A program made the translations under genes and the position numbers. The notes under the pieces are model-generated. The model was not told the DNA's origin. It saw only the letters and a list, made by a program, of their open reading frames with translations, and made no database searches. From a virus, in the IMG/VR virus record IMGVR_UViG_3300028840_004475, positions 63,665 to 127,664 of that record: a stretch of 64,000 bases of DNA. One strand, written 5' to 3'. Below are positions 12,701 to 19,031 of the stretch, piece by piece (the first letter of the stretch is position 1; every line of letters begins with the position of its first letter).

Positions 12701-14618
12701 AGTTCACCGCCAGCATGACGACTTTCAAAGCCAAAAGTGCTGTCGCCAGTTTCAGCACGATGGCAAGAAAATCACCAATTGCATTATCCCTGAGTGCCTC
12801 CCGCATGGCTTGCATGATCTTGATGATGGCGCCAAGAAAGAGAGCAATCGGCTGAAGGGCTTCGCGAGCAACCTCTAGGAGGATGTTCTTGAAAATTGAG
12901 AACTGACGTGACAGCTCATCGACGCGCGTGTCTGCCATTGCTTCGGCAGCACCCTGCGACTCCTCTTGCAACTTCCTGATGGTCTCGTTCAAGTCGCCCG
13001 TCTTTTGCGTGAGGATCAAGAATGAGTTCGCACCACGCAGACCCAAGCGCTCGAACACTGTACCGACCTGGTTAGCCGTGAGCTGACCATTGCCGAGACG
13101 TATGTTGATTTGTCGGATCAGATCCAAGAAGTCGAGCGGCTTCTCAGGGTCGAAAGCGATACCAAAAGCACGCTGGAACTCGGCCTGCTGCGAAGTAATG
13201 CGAGCGAAGATGGAACGCATTGAACGGCCGGCTTCACCAGCACGGATGAAGTTGTTCTGCAGCGTAGCCAGGATACCGGTCGTCTCTTCCAGAGACAGGC
13301 CCAGCTGTTTAGCGACAGGGAGCGCGAACTTGAGACCTTGGTTCAGTTCGTTCAGCTCGACCTGATTGTTGCGATAGGTGGCCGCGAGGACGTCATTGAT
13401 CCTTGCGAATGCTTCCAGCTTTGTGCCGGTGCCAGCGACACTGCCGCCGAGGAGCCTGTACGTGGCTGCTACGGTCTTGGTCGTAGACGTGACGTCAGCA
13501 TCGGTTGCAATGATCAAGTTCAGCGTTGACTCGAGAGCGGCCAGTGACTCCTCTGCTTGGAGACCGGCGCTACCGAACTGGAACAGGATCTCACTGACGT
13601 CTTTGACGCTCTGGCCAGTCTGCGACGAGAAGTCTACGATGGCTTCTCGGAGACTATTGAAACGCTCTTCGAGGAGGATGACTTCGGAACGCGAGACCGC
13701 GAAGGCCTTAGCAGTCCGGTCCTGCAACTCGAGGAGTGATTCGAAGGCTCGCCTGATGTTGGTGATTGCACCGAAGACCAGGATAGACGAAGCAAAGAAA
13801 CGCAACTGCTGCTTGACGATGTTGTCGAAGCCAGCCGATAGAGATTTCGTGGCCACGGCGGCACGCTGCTGCTCTTGGGCCTGTTTCTTCTGGGCTGCGG
13901 CGTTCTTCTCAATAGCAGCCGCAGCAGTCCTTGCGCTCTGAGCTTCCTTGTCCAGACCGGCCGCTGCCTGATTGAACAGGCCGGCAGTCTTGGTGACGTT
14001 GACCCCAAGCTTCTCGTGCTCTTGGCTCAGCCGCTCAAGCTCTTTGACCGCAGCCACACCCTTGGCGCGGGCGCGTTCCAGCTCCGTAGCGTGTGCACGG
14101 AGCGCTTTTGCAGACGCTACGTCGGCTGACTCCGACCCCCTCGACGCCCGCGAACGAGCCAGCTCCGCTTGTACTAGCTCTCGTGCCTCATTGATCTTGA
14201 GGCGCATGGCATCGGCCGTCCTCTTGACGCGGCGTGCCTCGTTCTCTTCTTCAGTCGCTGCCCGGCCAGCTCCTACACGGCTCTTGATGGCGTTGACCTC
14301 ATCGATCAACTGCTTCATGAGCTGCATCTGCGCGTTCGTATCGCCTACTGTGCGACGGATCATCTCGAACTGTTTGACGGCCGGAGTAACGTCGATGTTC
14401 TTGACGTTGGCGATTGCGGTGAGGGTACCTTCAACGGCCTTCGTCAGGTTGTCAAAAGCTGCTTTCGACGCGTTGACGTTTTGTAGGCGATTGATCGATG
14501 AAGCAAAGCGACCAGCCGCATTCGCGAACTGGCGCATCTCGCCAACCAACTTCTGGAAGGTCGCGCCACCGACGCGCCTGATCTCGACATTGAACCGAAT
14601 CGTCCGCTCAGCAGGCAT
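3750..14618 (-). CDS. Giant tail tape measure protein
   Basis: This 3622-residue protein is the longest gene in the window. The N-terminal third is coiled coil followed by the conserved tape-measure core (about residues 330-560, with 'ILFQFGSAGLQAEESLAALE' and 'GRSMRSIFARITSQ'). Hydrophobic stretches follow at about 610-720, then long coiled coils to about 1850. Two copies of the tape-measure motif 'GDIIPALLEPGEFVIPR' lie near residues 1880 and 2270. Residues from about 2500 to 3450 are strongly hydrophobic and alpha-helical, and the C-terminus is Gly-rich. The protein sets tail length during assembly and is ejected with the DNA. At about 0.15 nm per residue, known from other siphophages, it predicts a tail near 540 nm. 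The tail chaperone genes lie directly upstream. Confidence 0.97.
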   Translation of the reverse strand: MPAERTIRFNVEIRRVGGATFQKLVGEMRQFANAAGRFASSINRLQNVNASKAAFDNLTKAVEGTLTAIANVKNIDVTPAVKQFEMIRRTVGDTNAQMQLMKQLIDEVNAIKSRVGAGRAATEEENEARRVKRTADAMRLKINEARELVQAELARSRASRGSESADVASAKALRAHATELERARAKGVAAVKELERLSQEHEKLGVNVTKTAGLFNQAAAGLDKEAQSARTAAAAIEKNAAAQKKQAQEQQRAAVATKSLSAGFDNIVKQQLRFFASSILVFGAITNIRRAFESLLELQDRTAKAFAVSRSEVILLEERFNSLREAIVDFSSQTGQSVKDVSEILFQFGSAGLQAEESLAALESTLNLIIATDADVTSTTKTVAATYRLLGGSVAGTGTKLEAFARINDVLAATYRNNQVELNELNQGLKFALPVAKQLGLSLEETTGILATLQNNFIRAGEAGRSMRSIFARITSQQAEFQRAFGIAFDPEKPLDFLDLIRQINIRLGNGQLTANQVGTVFERLGLRGANSFLILTQKTGDLNETIRKLQEESQGAAEAMADTRVDELSRQFSIFKNILLEVAREALQPIALFLGAIIKIMQAMREALRDNAIGDFLAIVLKLATALLALKVVMLAVNLVTGLLAGTTAGAALGITAMTGTTLTLTGALGGLRLALVAVQLQMHALWLTNPYLLVIGLIIAAIAAATAAYLIFSKTVAESVEASREAIKEMTTEINERQKQIDSIKNTRRELELLQQQVDNGALSTDEAAIAIGNVAGKYGDLAEAAIAAGGDLAVFNDKVGVQLRILEQLQKQDEQERESEFKKSLDDVLSTIQQANKDIRKFGPEVARFNKSISATTDVQQLRALRSASYEARAALKDAKEESSEVFKQWKLLIKESPRLAIKFSEASNQARSLFTSLGLVKEEALTTADAFSTTVNAMEKVKALRFGQEISGITVTMQSLADAAKSLQIFSLFKFDVIIDDTELQALRDSIARLEGDFEDTLDKVTGATATFAEDLPSLIVNPQEVERAGTIFANTLVSNIQTAVNKNRNILRSSFINQKEAIELSRRVSFIRQYDLGLVEKTAATEEQRAQAVAGLATLQSTIIERLRQQLKLRANGITDQVRLNEITRENAAALGRVEQLFGNINELNHTLLFTQLASVQALFDITKFLGALNKSERIASVASLSRLGNVKREISLTSQRKNLIKDELDIQKESLKNISASSDTSEKARAVAVTQQEQVNNVLKAGAKQRIDHLNAEQELIKATIQTLGINRRSSQLGDKSLNTARAQLGVAVDTVNAFEERKRRAAELHVVLEDIEILSLREAQNNEAILKATEKLIAASRSRSNAIRDAIDKTELLQSGNSKLTANLQKQRRLIEEIGSREQRIAKDKEKGVRLDSQSFTVRAKAAAAEAELLDDRRELLELSIQESNVRFGILRTIATEAAAFSGITDKALKILGIEKTTQGIENRRLGVQLKFIAGLTRFLALQREIDSQRRDSEALSTEQQLRLTAAAKDQYGLAVAIFEVEKKNLKDNLTKEVKLNQQLLDIYERQYQAIATNASEVNDILSGFVTQQFDTGPFSSLLYFSDELKLTWTEISRIGPQGVAKELFAQLRRGEVDVDNIGGAFGDALRLLKEYNDQQKALIELQNDIKTARFDNALELISTAIDTGNLGLANTLYKQMADNVEQLDPIEQTLDPGVVSGRLAALKVIAEGIKENFGASKDEITRSVERLSKVQEIINSLNRQTNEFSRALAEGQFTDEFANQLTDSVNKLSRIVGLETDYATALKTAAAAIPVEKMADLEKVTLATNDQIERMSESLLEVIDPMRDVASELRDIANKLDGLDGTEIRVVVEGLGIVPAVIKKYQTGGMVPGVGEGDIIPALLEPGEFVIPRSAVEAFGVSFFENFRNPDAIHRAQAIKGILGYKHGGPVGYQTGGLAISGTSEAILRESLVPSLLDDLKNGTYLNVEKLGLIEQAMAELLRVWSGNEIPPDFKLSQEDKARLDDLITKNSEVAKAFEQLEFFAKESSYIETQDPRTKEQFEEDKKRDTLLASIASKVDLADEKRQELSKLSIDELIKFNTAMEELVAHTKADESKREALVDRIVAAGGPTSEQYEKFSTDLLEGIAKGFEKERKEEIVAAIPKEDIGPGRREELLGLSIERLEDVAATFKELSKIEIAEESKEILQQDTIRITFSYEEGYEKLRSDLANLSPTKVEIEADEDSVAAFIDKISKIESTALVGLGGTGAAAGFQAGGTVPGSGLGDIIPALLEPGEFVIPRGVVGALGTGFFNQFLQPEFIQELASLNRKRDRGELGFFDFINATDDVRANVRGFKHGGPVGYRSGGVARYQFGGAASGSAVDLIRAIDIFRNDLIFELRSGVIRNLEKLIEIGTKILDVRPASAEIEIKPETVDTFVDVADTGADFASVMVEADKNTEATSDSVKQLNAETSKGQSIVAKASEERAKAQETAERNQKKAIELQKKFGLTGQSALSDVSAAMNAFKRHVSQANSTTNKFASDLLNAFGARLVRAIQKISDIISETFISAIPAAFDFFVGDFLTSLGEIVSKNDEAVDKIVDSYLKSRGDLVEQLKRNEISYFDYFNRLEDLNADTNASLAEGTENVAEEMDKVLGDFIQDFFGRFTDVLGDLTNKFFEFTSEVGQSMQGLALNFFDLFGQLGGAAGQLIGGLVGGGGAVGGAAAGAFGAGAAGGVAGGPAGAVVGVAAGAIIGGVVGEALKSLVPIAGAIFEAFNTVVNTIIQAALSIIPVIVQLGLMGQDEIEALATAIQEELPVAIQRFIDNFASNLETVTALLVQELPGIVDDFIRAFEEAVPAIGDALITLGPVFVEQFAKFIVAAAATLPALFDDIGESIGATLQALLQTGLIDQIGPIVSSLLDALLSVFNNVGIPLATAFAEAAPGVVTALVGAILAAAPELATAGFEIISIVASTLADPAVLQEIGTAIMDSFKNFIGGFAGGDLEVPGIENLFGVLFGALESISSVLPVVVGLMTSMASISGSLITVFDEVVTVAFIPMLNSVLPLFDTFVQLLTLFTPMVAVLGQVATAVGGLLNAFSGPFAEFIALVQGGIFDLISELVDVLSMFSGSAQDVLGVFVNAIKQLTPLVSVLASAIFGSLSEVVGVVFEILSAAITVIGGVATVAVSLISVFTSIINILVQLIPFFTVLIEAVLKPFVRIITILVTIINLVVKSFSKLASTFFRVFGGVIDVIAKALVPVLQIVADVLLLMLPVLEALTPVIEILITIGLLPLIGVILLLLAPLLLLVVIFEAVNYIIGQAALFLGVINDAMLVWTRWLDLASQEIHEGARIIEDALSTATHAVEKFLLPLRYLEIVLKAIEHALWGGSLIPALEALWSVIETVTGFVNELAATLQTGLVTALSAVFQLISDFLNSIPGLEQVSEATSSFGEAAVETAQNVNQAAGDAAGGNVPTVANIGGQGSGLLGFGGVLHDGGIFGKSDDLSRIQNLRANEGIAVLQHGEGVLTAQGVAAAGGPAGIAALNSGANLFGAPQGEAGGNYGSSGVTQVGNQNITNEENFDIEVKFENCSFNGEDVAEVVEENIVTKLRDKDGDFYNEITKKGKNGDIPGIRRK

Positions 14619-14624
14619 CTACTG

Positions 14625-15212
14625 TCACCTTCTGCGGCGGGGCGTTCGTTTTGGTGCGCGGGCGGGCTTGGAACCGGTTTTTATATTGCTGTTTTTATCT
14701 GTTTTCTGCTTGGCCCGTTCGTGCTCCTCCTTTTCGATCGAACGTTGTTCCCCTACAACGGCTTGCCTCAACTGGAAGTAGAACTTCGTGTGGTTGAGGA
14801 GCCCTCCGTCAATCAATGGTGCGCTCATGTCTTCTGACCACTGGATCAGGTCGACGAGCGTTACGAGTCCGCGTTCACTCAAGAATAGCGCAGTCGGACA
14901 GCTATAGAAAGAGTGCTTCCCGTCAACGAGGATCGGCTTTTCTTTCTCTTCCTCAACCGGCTCTTCTTTCTTAGGAGCTACCTTCTTATTTTTACTAAAC
15001 TGAATCTTGTATTTATTTGTACTGGATTTCTTGACCGACTCTTCGACATCGGTCAGCTCCTCAGGAGGCAAGAAGGGACACCTCCGCTCCAGCTGGAGCT
15101 TCGGCTGCTCCATGCAGTGCTCACACGACCAGCTCTTCTGGCGGTGCTCTGGGTCGTTACCGGACGCGAGGAAGTGGCGGAACCTTACAATGTCCCGCGC
15201 CCTCGTTATTCC
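14625..15212 (-). CDS. Tail assembly chaperone, -1 frameshift extension (T-like)
   Basis: This reading frame is open from the end of the upstream chaperone gene to a stop at 14625, about 195 codons. It has no well-placed start of its own; its first ATG is at 15113. The region upstream of that ATG reads as sensible protein (a Cys pair in 'SWSCEHC', 'RHFLASGNDPEH'), which implies entry by -1 frameshifting at the G-run 15211-15215. The C-terminal half is highly charged and ends in an Arg-rich tail. In lambda-like phages the G-T fusion chaperone recruits the tape measure protein, and the position just before the tape measure gene fits exactly. The fusion would have about 321 residues. Confidence 0.8.
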   Translation of the reverse strand, partial: GITRARDIVRFRHFLASGNDPEHRQKSWSCEHCMEQPKLQLERRCPFLPPEELTDVEESVKKSSTNKYKIQFSKNKKVAPKKEEPVEEEKEKPILVDGKHSFYSCPTALFLSERGLVTLVDLIQWSEDMSAPLIDGGLLNHTKFYFQLRQAVVGEQRSIEKEEHERAKQKTDKNSNIKTGSKPARAPKRTPRRRR

Positions 15213-15589
15213 CCCTCTTCGGCCTCAGACTCGCCCTTGATGTGCTGGGCGATCTCCTTGCGGACGGCAGGCGGGATCTTGTTGATGTTGGACATCTTGT
15301 CCTCATCCTTTTCGCCTGCGTTGAACTCGACGGGCTCGCTGTCCTCGCCCACAAAGTTCTCCCACCCCTTGAGGCATCGCTTGAGCACCTCGTTCTGCTG
15401 CGTGCCGCTCTTGATCGTCTCCTTGCGGCCGGTGCCCATGCCCTTGACCTGGTAGACGTCGTCGGAGAGCTTCGCCTCGAAGTAGGCGTCGATGTAGGTG
15501 ACCATGAACTTGGTCTGCTCCTCAGGCGGCAGCCCTTGGTCGCACTTTGGCACGAATGTGTGAGGTGTCTTGGTGTCGATTGCCTTCAT
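15206..15589 (-). CDS. Tail assembly chaperone (G-like), 127 residues
   Basis: I take the start at 15589 because AGGAG lies seven bases upstream, although the frame stays open to 15853. That extra 88-codon stretch would encode a hydrophobic segment and has no good ribosome binding site. The product is acidic, helical and of normal size for a G-type tail chaperone. It ends at 15206 in GAG GGG GAA TAA. A TGA in the -1 frame a few codons earlier restricts any productive slip to the last five codons, which contain the run of five G. The gene lies between major tail protein and tape measure, the standard place. Family membership is inferred from position, size and the frameshift layout. Confidence 0.78.
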   Translation of the reverse strand: MKAIDTKTPHTFVPKCDQGLPPEEQTKFMVTYIDAYFEAKLSDDVYQVKGMGTGRKETIKSGTQQNEVLKRCLKGWENFVGEDSEPVEFNAGEKDEDKMSNINKIPPAVRKEIAQHIKGESEAEEGE

Positions 15590-15875
15590 GATGATCTCCT
15601 GTTCTGTTTTGTTAGATGCGTACCGGAGGCCCTCCACCAGTACGTTGCGGCCGATTATATGAGCGTGTTTGCGGAGTTTCAACCCCAGCTTGTATATGTA
15701 TCCGCCCCCATGGCCCTGTAGGCGGCGGACAAGCCAAAAACAGCCTACCCACAACCTATCGTATACCCACATCCACGCCAAACTTGGCAAGAAAAATACG
15801 AAGGCCCCCAGGAGCTTGATGCCTGAGACTTCAATTCGGTCACGCTGGTGCATGTAGAAGGAGCAGCCCGACCCC

Positions 15876-15892
15876 GCCCCGAAAGACGGGGC
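15876..15892. other. Stem-loop between major tail gene and tail chaperone
   Basis: A six-base-pair GC stem (GCCCCG/CGGGGC) with a five-base loop lies 23 bases past the tail-tube stop. It lacks a T-run on the minus strand. It could act as an attenuator or as a 3' stabiliser for the abundant tail-tube mRNA. Confidence 0.45.
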
Positions 15893-15914
15893 CGGACCAA
15901 CTCAGGGGTGGGTT

Positions 15915-17855
15915 CTAGATGGTGGCAACCGTGTTCACGAGGATCACGACCACCTCGTTCATCGAATTCTCCTGATCGACAAGAGCCGTGAAGTTCATGT
16001 CGTGAGTGATCTGGTCCGGGCCGCCGATCTGAGGCGTGGTGCCCGTGAACTCGATGTTGGGGAAGAGGACGTGCTTCTGACGGTAGACGTCGTTGCCGGC
16101 GCCGTTGATCACCTCACCTTCGTCCACCGAACGGAACTCGAGGTAGGCCGAGGTCGCGTTGATGTACTTGTGGTACAGGATCTCATCGTCGAACTCGACG
16201 TTCAGGACGCCTTCGACAGTCCTCAACTGCTCGGGGAGGCCGGCGCGGAACCGGTCACCCAACTGGAACTTGTCCGCGAACAGGTTGTTGTTCAGGGTCC
16301 AGCTGCCAGACAGCACTTCCTGGGCCACGCCATCGAGGTAGACGGCTGCCTGGAAGGAGCTGAGCGGGTCGGTGGTCGGCGGGTCAGCTGGGTCGTCCCA
16401 GTGGCCCTGCACCGCGACGGGCTCACCGGCCGCATGGTCGGAGTCGCTCGCCCAGTTGGTGATGTTCTTGAGCTTGGCCGTACCAGCGGTGATCGAGACC
16501 TCAGTGCCGTCGTAGGCGATCTCGTTCTCACTGCCGACCTGCACTTCACCGACCTTGTTGAAGCCGATGATGCCGGGGCCGAGATACAGACGCTGGCCGA
16601 TGGGGCCTGTACCTGCCGTGTAGGCCGAGACACGTGCGCGGACCCAATAGGCAGCCTGCGCATTGACCGTGGTCGATGCCCAATCGCTCGGAAGGTCGAA
16701 ACTGTTGACGTAGGTGCCAGCAGCCTCGTCCAGGTCAACAGTCTCCTGGTTGTTGAACAGGAGAGTCGACCAGGCCGTACCATCCCAGTACTCCCAGGTG
16801 ATCGTCCAGTTGGCCGTCACCGCGGCAGTGCTGATGATGATCTCAATGGCCGGGAACACATCGTCTGCACCGAAGTAGTAGGCGTCATCGACCGCCGGGG
16901 TAACCGGAAGCAGTGTGACGTCGTCTGCGGTGTTGTTGTTGGCGGCGGTGGTCTCGTCTGTGAAGACGGCACCGTCGTCCGCGAACGCGTAGCCGATGTT
17001 CTGGCTCGCGCTGTAGTAGTCCAGGGTGTAGTTGGTGAGGTCCAACTCGGTCGTGGCCGACGTGGCCGCGCTGAGAAGGTCCGCACCGCTGTACTCCCCG
17101 CGACCGATCCAGCTGAAGGTCGCCTGGAGGATCTCCTGCGCGGTGTAGGTCTCCTCGAGGGTGTTGCACTTGCATCCGCCGTAGATGAAGTACGCCAGGT
17201 CGCGGCCGACCTCGAAGGTCATGCCGGTCGGCAGCGTGGGGCCGGACTCGATGTAGTGCGAGTAGACGCCGGTCCAGTCAGTCGCGTTCGACTGGATGAT
17301 CCAGGCGCCCTGGTTGATGGAGACTCCGGGGTCGCCACCGGTGAGGGTGAAGGTGGTTTCGCCAGCGGCGAAGGCTGCCGTGTAGGCCAGACCCGTCACT
17401 GCCTGCAGGTCATCGCTGGAGTCCTTGTAGACGACAGCGATGGTGTAGTTGGCGCCGCCGGTCTCGAAGACGCCCGTGACGTCCCCTGTGACCACCAGCT
17501 CGTGGGGACCAGCGCCTCCTGTCGTGTAGGCCGTGTTCACCTGAGCCCGGATACCACCGTCGGCCGCCGTGAGCGTCACATAGTCACCCAGGGCGTGCTT
17601 GTACCACGTCCCGTAGCCCTCTGTGTTTTGCTCGATGGCGACATCGCCGGTGATGTTCGAGGTGCCGGGCACGCGCTTGGACGTACCGCGGCTTGGGTTC
17701 AGGGCCTCGGACAGCAGGTTGCCGATCTCGTTGTTGAACGACTCCGTCTTGAAGTCGACACGAAAATTCGGGGGGATTGGCTGACCCCAGTCGCGTTCCT
17801 CGCCATAGGCGAAGACACCGCGGGCGCCAATCGCAATCTGTCCCGTGGTACCCAT
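15915..17855 (-). CDS. Major tail tube protein
   Basis: A 646-residue protein starting at ATG 17855, behind an AGAGGAGA ribosome binding site. The N-terminus ('GARGVFAYGEERDWGQP', then 'VPGTSNITGDVAIEQNTEGY') and 'GTWYKHALGD' are typical of siphovirus tail-tube proteins that polymerise as hexamer rings. The final 150 residues ('WTLNNNLFADKF', 'YLEFRSVDEGEVI') repeat features of the tube domain. A middle insert of about 200 residues looks like an Ig- or discoidin-type decoration domain. That makes it about twice the usual length, and the insert probably projects from the tail surface. The chaperone and tape measure genes follow directly. Confidence 0.85.
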   Translation of the reverse strand: MGTTGQIAIGARGVFAYGEERDWGQPIPPNFRVDFKTESFNNEIGNLLSEALNPSRGTSKRVPGTSNITGDVAIEQNTEGYGTWYKHALGDYVTLTAADGGIRAQVNTAYTTGGAGPHELVVTGDVTGVFETGGANYTIAVVYKDSSDDLQAVTGLAYTAAFAAGETTFTLTGGDPGVSINQGAWIIQSNATDWTGVYSHYIESGPTLPTGMTFEVGRDLAYFIYGGCKCNTLEETYTAQEILQATFSWIGRGEYSGADLLSAATSATTELDLTNYTLDYYSASQNIGYAFADDGAVFTDETTAANNNTADDVTLLPVTPAVDDAYYFGADDVFPAIEIIISTAAVTANWTITWEYWDGTAWSTLLFNNQETVDLDEAAGTYVNSFDLPSDWASTTVNAQAAYWVRARVSAYTAGTGPIGQRLYLGPGIIGFNKVGEVQVGSENEIAYDGTEVSITAGTAKLKNITNWASDSDHAAGEPVAVQGHWDDPADPPTTDPLSSFQAAVYLDGVAQEVLSGSWTLNNNLFADKFQLGDRFRAGLPEQLRTVEGVLNVEFDDEILYHKYINATSAYLEFRSVDEGEVINGAGNDVYRQKHVLFPNIEFTGTTPQIGGPDQITHDMNFTALVDQENSMNEVVVILVNTVATI

Positions 17856-17882
17856 GTATGCGTCTCCTCTGCTCGGGGGCGG

Positions 17883-18395
17883 TTAGTCGCCCCGTTGCTC
17901 TTGGATCAGAACGGGGACGTTGTAACGAACACGTCCCCCTGCGTAGACACCGTTCAATCGAGTGCGGTTAAGCACCTCACTCGACACGATCCTGGCGCCT
18001 TTCGAACTGAGCCCGTTCACGAACGAATTGCGCCGAAGAATCCTGCCAAGCTCCCAGAGAGCGCTTCTTATCTCTTTTTCTCGTAGCTCTTCATTGATTT
18101 GCTGGTGATAGTAGTAGATCTCAATGCCTATTTGCAACTCGTAGGTAACATTTTTCTTGCCTATCGTGTGGATCTCCTCTTCGTGGTCTACGAAGTCCAC
18201 ACAGATGCACGGAGTCTCAGGAACTATAAGCAAATCAGCAGGATAGACCTCGTGTACCCTCTTGATCCAGGTCAGATACTGACCAGGGTCGGTCACCTGC
18301 ATGCGCTTGATGATCTCGACGATGTTGGCGACAGCGTCATCGAAGTAGTCGCCCGTCTTGATTAGGTATTGTGTCGGTCTGTCCTGGATTGGCAT
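17883..18395 (-). CDS. Tail terminator-like neck protein
   Basis: A 170-residue protein just upstream of the tail tube gene, in the slot normally held by the tail terminator. The pattern fits the terminator/minor-tail fold: an N-terminal helix ('YFDDAVANIVEIIKRM'), a conserved-looking 'PCICVDFVDHEEEIHTIGKK' and alternating strands ('YELQIGIEIYYYHQ'). It would cap the tail tube and join it to the head. Assignment rests on position and predicted secondary structure, not on a clear family signature. Confidence 0.6.
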   Translation of the reverse strand: MPIQDRPTQYLIKTGDYFDDAVANIVEIIKRMQVTDPGQYLTWIKRVHEVYPADLLIVPETPCICVDFVDHEEEIHTIGKKNVTYELQIGIEIYYYHQQINEELREKEIRSALWELGRILRRNSFVNGLSSKGARIVSSEVLNRTRLNGVYAGGRVRYNVPVLIQEQRGD

Positions 18396-18398
18396 CGT

Positions 18399-19031
18399 CT
18401 ACTTGCCTTTGCTCTGCACCTTGGCAGCCGCTAGCACAAACAGCTCGTCAGCGATGTTCTCGAGCTTACCGAAAAGTGCCTTTTGTTGCCAAACGAATAT
18501 CCTCATGACGCCTATCGAACCGCCACTGCGCTCCATGAGCTTCTCATCGACGATGTTCGGATAGAGGTCGCGAAGCCCAGAAACGTCTGCATTGATGGAC
18601 AGGTCGGCATAGTCTTTGCCGCGTACGATGGTGTCGCTCTGGCCGCCATGGATGGCATCGAACAGGACCGATTCCATGGTCCCGGTTGCATACCAGTTGC
18701 TGTCGTTCACCACGCTGAACATCTGCTCTGAACCAGTGAGTCGAAACATCCATTCTCTACTGAAGCCGTTGGCCACGAGGATGTGTTCCATCTCTGCTTG
18801 GTCTGTGACGCCAAGAAGCTCAGACTTGACTCGAGACCAGTGTTCAGCGACCGGCACCTTCTCGAAGAAGCCCATCATGTGCTCGAGATAATCAGCAATC
18901 AGATTTCGATTCCTGGCCCAGAACAGCTTTGACAGGTCACCAACGACGTTGTTGCCGAATACCTCCAGCGTGTCAGCCATCTGGCTGACCTTGCGTACGA
19001 ATTCATTGAAGTTGGTGTCAACTTGGTACAT
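18399..19031 (-). CDS. Neck/head-tail joining protein (putative)
   Basis: A 210-residue protein located between the connector-like gene and the terminator-like gene. The N-terminal half is helical ('FNEFVRKVSQMADTLEVFGN') and includes the long 'AHWSRVKSELLG' stretch; the C-terminal half contains 'IGVMRIFVWQQKALFGKLEN'. Similar small proteins (HK97 gp10-like) occupy this spot in other siphophages. Its start overlaps the previous stop by one base, so it is translationally coupled. Function is inferred from position only. Confidence 0.5.
   Translation of the reverse strand: MYQVDTNFNEFVRKVSQMADTLEVFGNNVVGDLSKLFWARNRNLIADYLEHMMGFFEKVPVAEHWSRVKSELLGVTDQAEMEHILVANGFSREWMFRLTGSEQMFSVVNDSNWYATGTMESVLFDAIHGGQSDTIVRGKDYADLSINADVSGLRDLYPNIVDEKLMERSGGSIGVMRIFVWQQKALFGKLENIADELFVLAAAKVQSKGK

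Noticed and set aside
14625-15113. Independent 162-residue gene between chaperone and tape measure
   Set aside because: There is no ribosome site at the ATG at 15113, and the protein-like frame continues upstream to the frameshift site.
15590-15853. N-terminal hydrophobic extension of the tail chaperone
   Set aside because: The frame is open, but there is no ribosome site at 15853, whereas the ATG at 15589 has AGGAG; tail chaperones do not carry membrane segments.
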